Part shown: one piece after another, positions 44,580-54,370 of the stretch | Layout of the letters: every line of letters begins with the position of its first letter | How positions within the stretch are numbered: position 1 is the stretch's first letter | Source of the DNA: Bacillota bacterium | Lineage (GTDB): Bacteria > Bacillota > Clostridia > Lachnospirales > Lachnospiraceae | Direction of reading: 5' to 3' | Assembly: GCA_023386315.1 (NCBI GenBank) | Contig: JAEWJZ010000029.1 | Coordinates: 212,176 to 276,175, forward strand | Length of the DNA stretch: 64,000 nucleotides | Made by a program: the position numbers and the translations under genes | The notes under the pieces: generated by a model | Database searches by the model: none | Told to the model about the DNA's origin: nothing | What the model saw: only the letters and a program-made list of their open reading frames with translations

Positions 44580-46007
44580 TTATTTTTTTGGAATATCCGA
44601 ATGATGAATTTCTTCGGAAAATTCCGTTAATAAGCGGCGGCGCTGTGCAGTTTCTTCCTGAATACGTTTTGGATTGTCAGTCTTTCGTTTTGCTGAGGCA
44701 CGAACCAGCGGATAACAGGCTGAGAAAAAGGCTACCAGGGCCATACCTGTAAAAAATCCAATGGTCTGTCCTTTAATAAACGGCATACTGAACATGGCAA
44801 TGAGGAGACCTGCCAGGGTAAATAAGGAACTGTATGGGAAACCGCACAGCCTGCAGTTTCCTTCCGGTTTCCCGTTCTTTTTTCGGAACCGGATATGAGT
44901 TGCCATGAGTATAATATAAGTGAAAAGAAGAGCAAACCCTCCGGAACTGATCAGGAATAAATAAACTTCAGGAAAAATCAGTCCAAAATAAAGAAACAGC
45001 AGCATGGAGCAGCCGGAGAAAAGGATACCGCGGTAAGGTACATCGGTTCTGTCCCTTAGAAAACCGGGTCCAAGGCCATCCTCTACCAATGAACGGAGCA
45101 TTCTGCCGATTCCAAACATGGCAGCTACCATAGTTGATAATATGGCACTGATTAATATGACTGTCATGGCTGTGCCGGCCCAGGTCATCTTATAACGGTT
45201 TAATGCCGTGACCATGGGGCTCACATCCTTGCTTAAGGATGTGGTGGGTACCAGAAGCAGAAGAACTGAAATGCAGAGAATATAAAGTGTCACCAGCCAT
45301 CCTACGGTCATATGAATGGCCCGTGGGATATTTTTTTCCTTGTTTTGTGTTTCACTGGCTGCAAGTCCGATTATCTCAAAGCCTGCATAGGTGAAAAGGA
45401 CAATCAGCATGCTGCCTGCCAGGCTTTTAATGCCGCCGGGGAGGAATGGTTCAGATCTTATAACCCGAAGTCCCATGGGCTGATAACCAGGAATCAGGCC
45501 GAATATGACCAGAGCACCGAACAGAATAAATCCCAGGATCGCAACGATCTTCACTGCAGCAAGGATACTTTCCAGACTGCTGAGCTGACTGGCTCCCAGA
45601 AGATTCATAAGAGTTACTCCGAGAATTAAAATTGTTCCAAGAACCGGTATGGAAACAGTAGGAAACCAGGTACGAAACAGCATAGAGACGGCTGTTGCCT
45701 CACTTGACATGGCGATTACCATGCCGGTCCAATAGACCCAGCCCACAACAAACCCGGCACCACGATTTAGATATTCTGCGGCAAATGACCGGAAGGAGCT
45801 GGAAGCAGGATTTGAAACCGTCATTTCAGAGAGGGCAAACAGGATGAAATAGACCATGACTCCGCATATAAGATAGGAAAGTATAATCCCGGGACCAGCG
45901 GCCTGTATGGCAACGGATGACCCGAGGAAAAAGGAACCGCCGATCACGGTTCCCAACGCCATCATTGTTAAGTGGCCTGCAGTCAGACCATTTGTTTTCT
46001 GTTTCAT
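44580..46007 (-). CDS. Amino acid permease (APC superfamily)
   Basis: This 475-aa, 12-helix transporter has the APC signature ALGTVIGGSFFLGSSVAI in helix 1 and FTYAGFEIIGLAASE in helix 6. A Lys/Arg/Glu-rich C-terminal tail follows. It lies 104 nt downstream of the GntR regulator on the same strand, so it probably forms an operon with it. The substrate is unknown. A weak binding site (GAGG) lies 6 nt before the ATG. Confidence 0.9.
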   Translation of the reverse strand: MKQKTNGLTAGHLTMMALGTVIGGSFFLGSSVAIQAAGPGIILSYLICGVMVYFILFALSEMTVSNPASSSFRSFAAEYLNRGAGFVVGWVYWTGMVIAMSSEATAVSMLFRTWFPTVSIPVLGTILILGVTLMNLLGASQLSSLESILAAVKIVAILGFILFGALVIFGLIPGYQPMGLRVIRSEPFLPGGIKSLAGSMLIVLFTYAGFEIIGLAASETQNKEKNIPRAIHMTVGWLVTLYILCISVLLLLVPTTSLSKDVSPMVTALNRYKMTWAGTAMTVILISAILSTMVAAMFGIGRMLRSLVEDGLGPGFLRDRTDVPYRGILFSGCSMLLFLYFGLIFPEVYLFLISSGGFALLFTYIILMATHIRFRKKNGKPEGNCRLCGFPYSSLFTLAGLLIAMFSMPFIKGQTIGFFTGMALVAFFSACYPLVRASAKRKTDNPKRIQEETAQRRRLLTEFSEEIHHSDIPKK

Positions 46008-46111
46008 AGGACGCCTCGCTTTTTGCTTTTTGTCTTATTATTTCTGTTATTGTGAAACTTATTCGAAATACAAGAACATAAAGAAAAATCAGGGTCATTT
46101 CATTCATTTTT

Positions 46112-46858
46112 TCAGGAATCTATCTCATCCTCTTTCATCAAATTGAGGGAGAGAGCCTCGTTATAAGCCTGTTTACACGCAGCCAGATCTTTTTCCAGCA
46201 AAGCATTGTAGATAATAACATGTTTGTCCGGGTCTTCGCTGTACTTCTTTTCAAGCCAGAGATTATTTTTCCTGGGTATAATTTCAAGCAAATACTGTCG
46301 GATTATGTTTTTAATCAGTAAAAACAAATCAGCATAAACAGTGTTGTGGCTGATCCGGAAAATATGGTAGTGGAAAATAAGGTCTTCCTCTACCAATGCC
46401 TGTATGGATTCATCAGTTCCTTTTTCCTGGCATTCTTTCCTGGCCGTCAGATACCGGTCCAGCTGTTTTTTTAAATTCTCCAGCTCATGATCAGTAGCAT
46501 GGATCATAGCCAGTCTGCAGCATTCCACTTCAATCAGCATACGCAGTGAATAAATTTCGTCAATCGGTTTTTTAGAAGAAAAGAAATCTGAAATATCATA
46601 AAAAATATCTCCAAGGGAGAATTTTTTTACATAGGTCCCTTCTCCCACCTTAGTTTCCACAACACCTAAAGTATTAAGTTTCTGAAGTGCCATACGCACA
46701 GTAAGGCGGTTCACGCCATAAAGCTCTGCCAAACTGCTTTCTGACGGAAGTTTCTCACCGATTTGCCATTCTTCAGCGAGAATGGATTGCTTCAGGCTTT
46801 CACATACCTGCTCAACAGCGGAAATGTGTGTAATTTTCATTGATTTTTTATCATTCAT
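46112..46858 (-). CDS. GntR family regulator, FadR/FCD subfamily
   Basis: The product is 248 aa. The N-terminal winged helix (residues about 15-75) contains LPSESSLAELYGVNRLTVRMALQKL. The C-terminal FCD helical bundle follows (IYSLRMLIEVECCRLA... LIFHYHIFRISHN), with metal-binding His/Asp positions. FCD regulators usually respond to acidic metabolites such as sugar acids. It diverges from the enolase-superfamily operon and probably represses it and its own operon. The candidate operator is the AACAA-type repeats at 47022-47094. Confidence 0.92.
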   Translation of the reverse strand: MNDKKSMKITHISAVEQVCESLKQSILAEEWQIGEKLPSESSLAELYGVNRLTVRMALQKLNTLGVVETKVGEGTYVKKFSLGDIFYDISDFFSSKKPIDEIYSLRMLIEVECCRLAMIHATDHELENLKKQLDRYLTARKECQEKGTDESIQALVEEDLIFHYHIFRISHNTVYADLFLLIKNIIRQYLLEIIPRKNNLWLEKKYSEDPDKHVIIYNALLEKDLAACKQAYNEALSLNLMKEDEIDS

Positions 46859-47021
46859 TTTTTTTCACTCGCTTTTATTAGTTGTACCTATTTTGACATA
46901 AAAAAATCTATATTGCAATTCCTTTTTCATATTTACTAATTTAGAGAAGAATGAAAAAGATGGAAGTTTATTAAAAATGCACAATAAAAAATATATGAAT
47001 TTGTATATAACATAAAAAATA

Positions 47022-47094
47022 AACAAATTGTTGACAGTGATTAAAAGTTGATGTACGATTAACCTAGCGAACAAGTGAACAAATAAACAAGGAG
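47022..47094 (+). promoter_or_regulatory. Promoter of the enolase-superfamily operon with candidate GntR operators
   Basis: TTGACA (47031-47036) and TACGAT (47054-47059) are 17 bp apart. The palindrome AACAAATTGTT (47022-47032) overlaps the -35. A run GAACAAGTGAACAAATAAAC follows at about 47070-47088, with repeated GAACAA/TTGTTC half-sites. The -10 is weak, so regulation is expected. Confidence 0.6.
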
Positions 47095-47102
47095 GTTACA
47101 AG

Positions 47103-48299
47103 ATGAAGATTACAAAGGTTGATGTATTTCAGATTAACAATCCGGAGAACCCAATGTGGAAGCCGGTACTATGCCGGATTTATACAGATGAAGGGATTTA
47201 CGGGGATGGAGAAGCTGCCATGGCCTACGGGATCGGATCCACAGGCGCTTTTGGTATGGTACAAGATTTATCCAGACTGATCATCGGCTTGGATCCACTT
47301 GATAATGAAGTGATCTGGAATAAGCTTTATAAGCAGACGTTCTGGGGACAGAATGGCGGGTGCGTCTTCACTGCAGGAATGAGTGCCATTGATTTAGCCT
47401 TATGGGATATACGCGGCAAATTCTTTGGTGTGCCGGTTTATAAGCTGCTGGGAGGAAAAAGGCAGGATGATCTCAGAACCTATGCCAGCCAGCTGCAGTT
47501 TGGCTGGCAGCCTTCCATGGAAGCTGCTTATACAACAGAGGATTACGTAAAGTATGCAAAAAAAGCGGTTTCTGAGGGATATGACTGTATTAAGATCGAT
47601 TTTTTTACCTACAAGGAGGATGGCTCAAGCTACAGCGATACGGAACGTACCACACTTTTGCCTCCGGAGAGGCTTAACACCATAGCAGGAAGGGTGGAAG
47701 CAGTCCGTAATGCAATCGGTCCAAAGGTGGATTTAATTATTGAAAATCATTCATTTTTGGATGCGCAGTCATCAGTCCAGCTTGGCAGAGCAATTGAAAA
47801 GTACAATATATTCTATTATGAAGAGCCTAATACTCCGGATCCTGTTACAGCTAAGTATATATCAGACAGTTTGAAATTCCCTATTGCCAGCGGGGAAAGA
47901 ATCTATACCAGATGGCAGTATGCAAAATATTTTGAGAATGCTTCCTTACAGGTGATTCAGCCGGATCTTGGAACATGCGGGGGAATCACAGAAGTAAAGA
48001 AAATTGCAGATATGGCTTATACCTACGATATAGCGGTTCAGATTCACGCCTGCGGCAGTCCCATCAGCACAGCAGCGGCACTTCAGATAGAATGCGTAAT
48101 TCCAAATTTCGTTATTCATGAACATCATATTGTAAATCTCTGCGATTTTAATAAAAAGCTGTGTAAATACGATTATCAGCCAGTAAACGGTAAATTTAAG
48201 GTTCCAAAACTTCCAGGTCTTGGCAATGAGCTTTCTGATTTTGTTATCAATGGGGAAAAGGTATCAATAGAAGGAGATAAGTTATTCTGGTCCATGTAG
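47103..48299 (+). CDS. Enolase-superfamily enzyme (mandelate racemase/muconate lactonizing type), copy 1
   Basis: The product is 398 aa. An N-terminal capping domain (MKITKVDVF) is followed by the barrel. Visible are GYDCIKIDFF (Lys base region), metal-site acidic residues in LIIENHS, YYEEPNTP and ASGERIYTRWQY, and IQIHACGSPIS with a His. The layout suits sugar-acid dehydratase/RspA-like members. It is plainly a paralog of the gene two positions downstream. With the FCD-type regulator it suggests catabolism of an acid sugar or related acid. The association with APC-type permeases, which prefer amino acids or amines, is unusual and leaves the substrate open. AAGGAGG precedes the ATG. Confidence 0.88.
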   Translation: MKITKVDVFQINNPENPMWKPVLCRIYTDEGIYGDGEAAMAYGIGSTGAFGMVQDLSRLIIGLDPLDNEVIWNKLYKQTFWGQNGGCVFTAGMSAIDLALWDIRGKFFGVPVYKLLGGKRQDDLRTYASQLQFGWQPSMEAAYTTEDYVKYAKKAVSEGYDCIKIDFFTYKEDGSSYSDTERTTLLPPERLNTIAGRVEAVRNAIGPKVDLIIENHSFLDAQSSVQLGRAIEKYNIFYYEEPNTPDPVTAKYISDSLKFPIASGERIYTRWQYAKYFENASLQVIQPDLGTCGGITEVKKIADMAYTYDIAVQIHACGSPISTAAALQIECVIPNFVIHEHHIVNLCDFNKKLCKYDYQPVNGKFKVPKLPGLGNELSDFVINGEKVSIEGDKLFWSM

Positions 48300-48326
48300 T
48301 GTTTTTTTTGGAGGAGGTATTTTATT

Positions 48327-49676
48327 ATGGGCAAAGACGGAGTTAAGAAAGAAGAGGGTGTTCTTGGGTTTACGGAATTGTGGGCGATTGGAATTGGTCA
48401 GGTAATCGGTGCCGGGGTTATTACCCTCATCGGACCAGCCATAGGCCTTACCGGTTATTCGGCATGGCTGGCTTATTTTGTGGCGGTTTGCCTGGGGGCA
48501 ATTACGAATCTGCCGATTATTATTTTTTCATCTGTTACAAAGTATTCCGGAGGAGATTATTCCATCATCACTATGCTTGGGGGGCAGAAGGCTGGCGGGA
48601 TGTATATTGTAGGATTTTCATTACAGACTCTGGGAATGTCACTGTTTGCCACAGCTCTTGGCTGGTATGTAAATTCCATGTTTCCTGATGCAAACGGAAT
48701 GATTGTGGGGATCTTCTTCCTAGTGTTTTTCTATTTCATTAATATGCTGGGTGTTGCAAACATGGCGAGAGCCCAGAAAATTATGAGTGCAATTTTAGTC
48801 GGATCTCTTCTCCTGTTTATCTTCGCAGGTGCACGAAAGGGAGATTTCACACCAGCCTTTGATTTTGCAGGCAGTGAGTTTTTTAAAGGAGGCAGCAAAG
48901 GCTTCTGGGCCGCCGTTATGCTGTTGGTTTACTCCTGTCAGGGATATAAATATAATGTGAATTACGGTGCTCAGACAAAGAATGCAACACGGAATATGCC
49001 TTTATCCATGCTGGCTGTTGTGCCTGTGCTGCTTGTGGTATACTGCGGAGCTGCACTGATTGATTCAGTAGTACTGCCAATTGAAACCGTTGCCGGCCAG
49101 CCTCTTACTTTGGCTGCAGGAGAGATTCTTCCAAAAACATTTTTCTATGTGTTTATGTTTGGAGGTCCCATCATGGCACTTTTAACAACCATGAATTCCA
49201 GCTATGGTGCAATGTGCGGTCCTTTTTTAAAAGCATCAAAGGATGGCTGGTTTCCTGATAAGCTGGGAGCGGTAAACCGTAAAGGAGGAGCTTATGTAGT
49301 TCTGACCATTCAGCTGATAGTGGGGCTGATCCCGGTATTGCTGGGATTTTCAGTAAAAACCATTGTTAACAACATGATGTTAATTACTTCTGTTTATAAT
49401 TTCCTGCTATTTTATTCCCTTACCAGGGTTACGCAAAAGATGCCGGTTAAATGGGCGAAGGCCAGAATGCATATGAGTAATCCATTGTATTATTTCATTC
49501 TTGCAGTTGCATTTATCGTACAGGCGGCAATTGGCTGGAATTCCATGAGATCGTTAACGCCAGCGCTTGCAGTGTTTAATATTGCGGCTTTAATTATTTG
49601 CTTTACATATGCCATTGTTCGCCACAGATCAGGGAAGACTCATGTGGATACGGAAGGAATGATAGAATTAGGATAA
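48327..49676 (+). CDS. APC family permease between the two enolase-superfamily genes
   Basis: This 449-aa, about 12-helix transporter has GIGQVIGAGVITLIGPAIGLTGYSAW in helix 1, the APC glycine-rich motif. A conserved YSCQGYKYNVNYGAQTKNATRNMP loop sits where APC helix 6 lies. It is distinct from the permease at 44580. It is co-transcribed with both enolase-superfamily genes, so it is presumably the importer of their substrate. GGAGGAGG precedes the ATG. Confidence 0.88.
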   Translation: MGKDGVKKEEGVLGFTELWAIGIGQVIGAGVITLIGPAIGLTGYSAWLAYFVAVCLGAITNLPIIIFSSVTKYSGGDYSIITMLGGQKAGGMYIVGFSLQTLGMSLFATALGWYVNSMFPDANGMIVGIFFLVFFYFINMLGVANMARAQKIMSAILVGSLLLFIFAGARKGDFTPAFDFAGSEFFKGGSKGFWAAVMLLVYSCQGYKYNVNYGAQTKNATRNMPLSMLAVVPVLLVVYCGAALIDSVVLPIETVAGQPLTLAAGEILPKTFFYVFMFGGPIMALLTTMNSSYGAMCGPFLKASKDGWFPDKLGAVNRKGGAYVVLTIQLIVGLIPVLLGFSVKTIVNNMMLITSVYNFLLFYSLTRVTQKMPVKWAKARMHMSNPLYYFILAVAFIVQAAIGWNSMRSLTPALAVFNIAALIICFTYAIVRHRSGKTHVDTEGMIELG

Positions 49677-49711
49677 AACAGCGGTCTTTAAAAAGAATAG
49701 AAAGGAAAATA

Positions 49712-50905
49712 ATGATTATGAAAATAACAAAAATTGATGTGTTTCGACTTCAGACTTCCAACAATCGTATGAACAGCCCAATCGGCTGCCGCATTTACAC
49801 GGACAATGGTATTTTTGGAGACGGAGAGGCTGGTATGGCTTACGGAACAGGGGGAAGCGCTGCCTTTGGTATGGTGTGCGACTTAGCAGAGCTGGTTATA
49901 GGAATGAATCCACTTGATACGGAAGCTATCTGGGAGAAGATGTATAAAAGTACATTCTGGGGGCAGAACGGTGGTCCGGTTATATTTTCAGGAATTGCAG
50001 CCATTGATGTGGCTCTCTGGGATATTAAAGGTAAATATTTTAATGTACCATGCTATGTTCTTCTGGGCGGAAAGCTGCGGGATAAACTGAGATGCTATGC
50101 CAGCCAGCTGCAGTTTGGCTGGGGAAAAGAAGGAGAGGAGCAGCTTTGGGCGGTGACTCCGGAGGATTATGCGAATAACGCCCGTCTGGCAGTGGCAGAA
50201 GGTTATGATGCCATTAAAATCGATTTTTTTGACCGTAATGAAAAGGGAGAGAAGCTGACTTCTCTCGATACCACCGGACTTCTCACCCCAAAAAAACTTC
50301 GTATGGTGGAGGCACGGATGAAAGCGGTCAGGGATGCTGTTGGTCCAGACGTGGATATTATTATGGAGAATCATTCCTATCCCGATGCATTAAGTGCTGT
50401 ACAGTTGGGAAAGCTGGCGGAACAATACGGTATCTGGGCATTTGAAGAGCCCAATACACCCGGGATTAAGACTTCAGAATATATTACCAAAAATATTTCT
50501 ATTCCGATTGCAAACGGAGAGAGGATATTCAGCCGCTGGCAGTATGCACCATATTTTGAGAAGAATTTAATTCAGCTGGCTCAGCCGGATATCGGAAACT
50601 GCGGGGGAATAACAGAGGTGAAAAAGATCTGCGATCTGGCATATATTTATGATGTGGCCATTCAGGTACATGTGGCGGGCAGTCCTCTTGCTACTAACGC
50701 AGCCCTTCACTTAGAAGCGGCCATACCTAATTTCACCATACATGAGCATCATGTATGCAACCGTATGGAGACCTCAAAGGGTCTTACAAAATACAATCTC
50801 CAGCCTGTAAATGGAAGCTTTTCACTGCCTGAGCTGCCTGGGCTTGGCAATGAATTTTTAGAGTCGGCCATCAGCAGTGCACGTATGTTTCAGTCAATTG
50901 AATAA
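49712..50905 (+). CDS. Enolase-superfamily enzyme (mandelate racemase/muconate lactonizing type), copy 2
   Basis: The product is 397 aa. It is similar over its whole length to the first copy, with about half or more of the positions identical by eye (CRIYTDNGI, TFWGQNGG, YASQLQFGW, IKIDFF, CGGITEVKKI, HEHH). Differences cluster in the first 60 residues and around residues 145-155, which are specificity loops of this superfamily. The two may act on different stereoisomers. The start at 49712 is 5-7 nt after AAAGGA. A longer in-frame ATG at 49598 lies inside the permease gene and is rejected. Confidence 0.88.
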   Translation: MIMKITKIDVFRLQTSNNRMNSPIGCRIYTDNGIFGDGEAGMAYGTGGSAAFGMVCDLAELVIGMNPLDTEAIWEKMYKSTFWGQNGGPVIFSGIAAIDVALWDIKGKYFNVPCYVLLGGKLRDKLRCYASQLQFGWGKEGEEQLWAVTPEDYANNARLAVAEGYDAIKIDFFDRNEKGEKLTSLDTTGLLTPKKLRMVEARMKAVRDAVGPDVDIIMENHSYPDALSAVQLGKLAEQYGIWAFEEPNTPGIKTSEYITKNISIPIANGERIFSRWQYAPYFEKNLIQLAQPDIGNCGGITEVKKICDLAYIYDVAIQVHVAGSPLATNAALHLEAAIPNFTIHEHHVCNRMETSKGLTKYNLQPVNGSFSLPELPGLGNEFLESAISSARMFQSIE

Positions 50906-50906
50906 A

Positions 50907-50980
50907 AAATAAATGAGGAGCCATTGTTCTATATGTGATGATTAATCACTTATATTGCAATGGCCCCTTATTTATTTTTT
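50907..50980. terminator. Bidirectional terminator with nested palindrome
   Basis: Outer arms 50907-50926 (AAATAAATGAGGAGCCATTG) and 50958-50977 pair with one or two mismatches, and an inner GTGAT/ATCAC pair lies in the loop. A/T runs at both ends serve the two convergent genes. Confidence 0.8.
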
Positions 50981-52513
50981 CCTCGCCCTGATTAAATACT
51001 GGTAAGTGGTAAATGCCTCCATACTGCTGGAACTGATGGAGCAGAGCTGTTCAATCAGCTTTTGCTGTTCGGGAGTGATATAAATCCTGGTAACACCAAT
51101 ATCTTCAATCTGGTAACCAGTCTGGGAAAACATCCGCGTGATCTCATTCCGGGTGAAGAAACGCAGATGGGTTTTATCCAGAATACCGCTTTCCTCGTAG
51201 GTCCAGTATCCGTTTAGCAGATTATTTACTACCGAAATGTGCATGATATTGGGGATGCTTGCGAGTATGGCTCCGCCCGGTTTTAAATACCGTTTCATAT
51301 TTTCCAGTACAGCGGCGGGCTGATGAAGGTGCTCTAAAACATCACCAAAGATGATATAATCAAAATATCCGTCCTCATAGTCCAGCTTTTCCTCAACATT
51401 TCCCTGAGTGACAGGAAAGAGAAGGGAAGAGATGTTCCAGGACCCTTCATCCAGTTCAATTCCATGGAGGGAGGCTTTGGGGTATTTATTCCTGATGGCA
51501 AGCAGGGAGGCACCGCAGGCACAGCCCACATCTAATACATTTATGGGAGTATCTGCAGGATCTTTGATCAGGGCCAGAATATCCGGACGGGGGAACAGAG
51601 AATAATTGAGCCGTACGTTCCATTTTTCATAAAAATGGCTGTAGTCACTAAAACGGGCCTGATTGCTCTGCTGCAGACCAAAGGTATAAACATAGCCATG
51701 ATGGCATAAAAAGGTGATTTTCTTCAATTTAAGAAGCTGAAATGAAAAATCCTTTTCTGTTACTTCCTGGGTCAGGTAATTTTCATCAAATTCTCCGGTT
51801 TTGTCAAATAAGTCTCTGCGTATGAGAACCGTACAGCAGGAAGGGATCAGAACCGGATCCATCTGCTCATCCCCAGGCAGGTTATGCTCATCGGCATAAA
51901 TACTGGCCCGGTCAATGGGAGTAATAAAATCAGTCAGCCCGAAAGCAGGACCGTTTGTAACCGCGCTGACTGCACCAATGGATTCCTCCTTATAAAGGGA
52001 CATACGCAGCTGAAACAGTGCATGGGGGAGCAAAGCGGAGCCTTTTCCAAGAACGAACAGATCTTCCTGTTTTTTTGTCTGTCCTATGGCTTTATTTAGC
52101 GCGGCACCAGGTGTGAGCCCCTTCACGGGAACAAGCTTAATTTCATTTTGTTCCTTCAGCCATTCAGTAACTTCCATAGACTCTTCATCATCGTGAACTA
52201 TAATGGTTTTTACGTCTTCCCTGCTCAAAATGCATGTCTGTATAATCGCTTTCATCATATTTAAGTCAGGAACAGAAGGAATTAAGAGAGCAGCTTTAGG
52301 CAGCTCTGCTGAATACACCTTTTCCAAGTCTTTCTTAATTTTAACCAGCCGTCTGGTTTCCTCCGGGCTGCTGCACAGGAACAGGCTGTGAGCGTAGCAG
52401 AGATAAGCCCGTTTAAAATTGCCGTTCTGGTGATAATAATCCCCCATTTCCTCATAAGTTTTATAGTTTCGACTGTTTTTTGCGGCTTTTTTGTGTAAAT
52501 CCTGAATATTCAT
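50972..52513 (-). CDS. TPR / GT2-like glycosyltransferase / SAM methyltransferase fusion
   Basis: The product is 513 aa. Residues 1-60 are TPR-like (YEEMGDYYHQNGNFKRAYLCYAHSL). A glycosyltransferase-2-like domain covers about 75-300, with VPDLNMMKAIIQTC, PGAALNKAIGQ and IRRDLFDKTGEFDENY. Its usual DxD is not obvious, so it may be inactive or degenerate. Residues about 325-500 are a class I methyltransferase: VLDVGCACGASLLAI, GIELD, FGDVLEHL. Such fusions are found in glycan or cell-surface modification clusters. The ATG at 52513 follows AAAGGAG; the ATG at 52528 lies in the binding site. It stands alone here. Confidence 0.82.
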   Translation of the reverse strand: MNIQDLHKKAAKNSRNYKTYEEMGDYYHQNGNFKRAYLCYAHSLFLCSSPEETRRLVKIKKDLEKVYSAELPKAALLIPSVPDLNMMKAIIQTCILSREDVKTIIVHDDEESMEVTEWLKEQNEIKLVPVKGLTPGAALNKAIGQTKKQEDLFVLGKGSALLPHALFQLRMSLYKEESIGAVSAVTNGPAFGLTDFITPIDRASIYADEHNLPGDEQMDPVLIPSCCTVLIRRDLFDKTGEFDENYLTQEVTEKDFSFQLLKLKKITFLCHHGYVYTFGLQQSNQARFSDYSHFYEKWNVRLNYSLFPRPDILALIKDPADTPINVLDVGCACGASLLAIRNKYPKASLHGIELDEGSWNISSLLFPVTQGNVEEKLDYEDGYFDYIIFGDVLEHLHQPAAVLENMKRYLKPGGAILASIPNIMHISVVNNLLNGYWTYEESGILDKTHLRFFTRNEITRMFSQTGYQIEDIGVTRIYITPEQQKLIEQLCSISSSSMEAFTTYQYLIRARKK

Positions 52514-52688
52514 GAAGACTCCTTTCAAGAAATCGTTATTTAGTTATGTTAGAACTCTCATACCAGTATATTCTCCTGGTACATGCCGGTGTGATAAAAT
52601 GTGATGGGGACAAACATTTAATAGAAAAAACGCCAATGCTAATGCCGAATTCGGATAATTTGTTAAGAAAAGCTTAAGTATTGTTGAA

Positions 52689-52717
52689 TTGAAACGAAGA
52701 GTTTTGTTTGTTATAAT
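52689..52717 (+). promoter_or_regulatory. Promoter of the flotillin gene
   Basis: TTGAAA (52689-52694) and TATAAT (52712-52717) are 17 bp apart. Confidence 0.7.
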
Positions 52718-52780
52718 AAATAAGACTGTATTTTATGAACAGTTCAAAATATTACACCAATAGAAAGGGGAAAAGAATAT

Positions 52781-54325
52781 ATGAGTATGATCAATATGAG
52801 TATGATTTCCACAATTATCACCGTTGTTCTGGTTGTAATTATCCTGGGTATTCTGATGTCAGGATATGTAAAGGCTCCGCCGGATATGGCATTTATTATT
52901 TCCGGTTTAAGAAGAAAGACGGTGATCGGCAAAGCCAGCATTAAGATTCCATTTCTTGAGAGGATTGACCGATTGAGTTTAAAGCTGATCCCGATTGACG
53001 TTAAGACATCCAATGCGGTTCCTACTGCGGATTATATTAATATCCAGGTAGATGCGGCTGTCAATGTGAAAATCAGCAGCGAGCCAGGCAAATTGTCTTT
53101 AGCAGCACAGAACTTCTTAAATCAGAATTCCGAATACATAGGCTCGGTAGCGAGAGAGGTATTAGAAGGAAACATGCGTGAAATTGTTGGGCGCATGAGA
53201 CTGGAAGAGATGGTCAGCGACCGTATGAAATTTGCAGAGCTGGTGAAGGAAAATGCCATGCCGGATCTTGCAGCCATGGGACTTGACATCGTCAGCTTTA
53301 ACGTACAGAACTTTTCCGATGCCAACGGAGTCATAGATGACCTTGGTATCGACAATATTTCCCAGATTAAGAAGAAGGCAGCCATTGCAAAAGCCGAGGC
53401 GGATAAAGAGATCGCCATTGCAAAGGCATCTGCAGATAAACAGGCCAATGATGCAAGAATCAATTCTGAACGGGAAATAGCGATTAAAAACAATGAGCTG
53501 GATATTCAGAAATCCGACTTAAAGAAAATTGCTGATGTGAAAAAGGCAGAGGCAGATGCTGCATACCAGATTCAGCAGGAAGAACAGCGTAAAACCATTG
53601 AGATCACTTCGGCTGATGCGGACATTGCCAAGCAGGAAAAAGAAGTTTTAATTAAGCAGCGGGAAGCCGAAGTTATGGAAAAATCTCTTGATGCGGAAAT
53701 CAGAAAGAAAGCGGAAGCCGATAAATTTGCCAGACAGCAGAAGGCAGAAGCCGAGCTTTATGAGCGTCAGAAAAACGCGGAAGCAAAGAGGTTTGAAAAG
53801 GTTCAGGAGGCAGAAGCCCAGAAGGCAAGTGCAGAAGCTGAGCGTTATACAAAAGAGCAGGAAGCCCAGGGAATCCGTATGGTGGGTGAAGCGGAAGCGG
53901 AAGCCATCAAGGCAAAGGGTCTGGCAGAAGCAGAAGCCATGGAAAAGAAAGCCCAGGCTTATCAGAAATACAACAATGCGGCTGTTGCTGAAATGATCAT
54001 TAAGGTATTGCCGGAAGTGGCAGGAAAGATCGCAGAACCTCTTTCTCAGATTGATAAGATTACTATCATCGGAGGGGGAGAAGGCGGCAGCCTTGATTCC
54101 GTATCCGGTAATGTTCCTGCCGTTATGGCAAAACTGTTTGAATCCATGAAGGAAACCACTGGTATTGATTTAGGTGATATTGTAAAAGCCGGAACCTATG
54201 ATGCGAAGGTAAACCGGAATATTAACATCAGTGGAGTGCCGGAGATTACCATTAAACAGGAAGACAAGACGGTGGTTCAGAAAACAGATGCAGGAACAGA
54301 TACGGAAACAGAACCAACAATATAA
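52781..54325 (+). CDS. Flotillin family (SPFH-domain) membrane scaffold protein
   Basis: This 514-aa protein has one N-terminal membrane helix (residues about 8-28), then the SPFH/band 7 domain (about 30-200, with PPDMAFIISGLRRKTVIGKASI). A very long Ala/Glu/Lys-rich coiled coil follows (about 200-400), then a glycine-containing C-terminal region (IIGGGEGGS). Flotillins organise functional membrane microdomains. AAAGGGG lies before the ATG and a promoter and terminator frame it, so it is a single-gene unit. It is unusually long for the group by virtue of its C-terminal tail. Confidence 0.93.
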   Translation: MSMINMSMISTIITVVLVVIILGILMSGYVKAPPDMAFIISGLRRKTVIGKASIKIPFLERIDRLSLKLIPIDVKTSNAVPTADYINIQVDAAVNVKISSEPGKLSLAAQNFLNQNSEYIGSVAREVLEGNMREIVGRMRLEEMVSDRMKFAELVKENAMPDLAAMGLDIVSFNVQNFSDANGVIDDLGIDNISQIKKKAAIAKAEADKEIAIAKASADKQANDARINSEREIAIKNNELDIQKSDLKKIADVKKAEADAAYQIQQEEQRKTIEITSADADIAKQEKEVLIKQREAEVMEKSLDAEIRKKAEADKFARQQKAEAELYERQKNAEAKRFEKVQEAEAQKASAEAERYTKEQEAQGIRMVGEAEAEAIKAKGLAEAEAMEKKAQAYQKYNNAAVAEMIIKVLPEVAGKIAEPLSQIDKITIIGGGEGGSLDSVSGNVPAVMAKLFESMKETTGIDLGDIVKAGTYDAKVNRNINISGVPEITIKQEDKTVVQKTDAGTDTETEPTI

Positions 54326-54332
54326 TGAGGAT

Positions 54333-54370
54333 AGCGGTATTGGAGAGAGGATCTCTGGTACCGCTTTTTT
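54333..54370 (+). terminator. Terminator after the flotillin gene
   Basis: AGCGGTA (54333-54339) pairs with TACCGCT (54359-54365), with an inner GAGAG/CTCT pair and a following T-run. The rest up to 54,527 is AT-rich with a weak promoter (TTGTTA 54472-54477, TATAAG 54495-54500). Confidence 0.75.
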
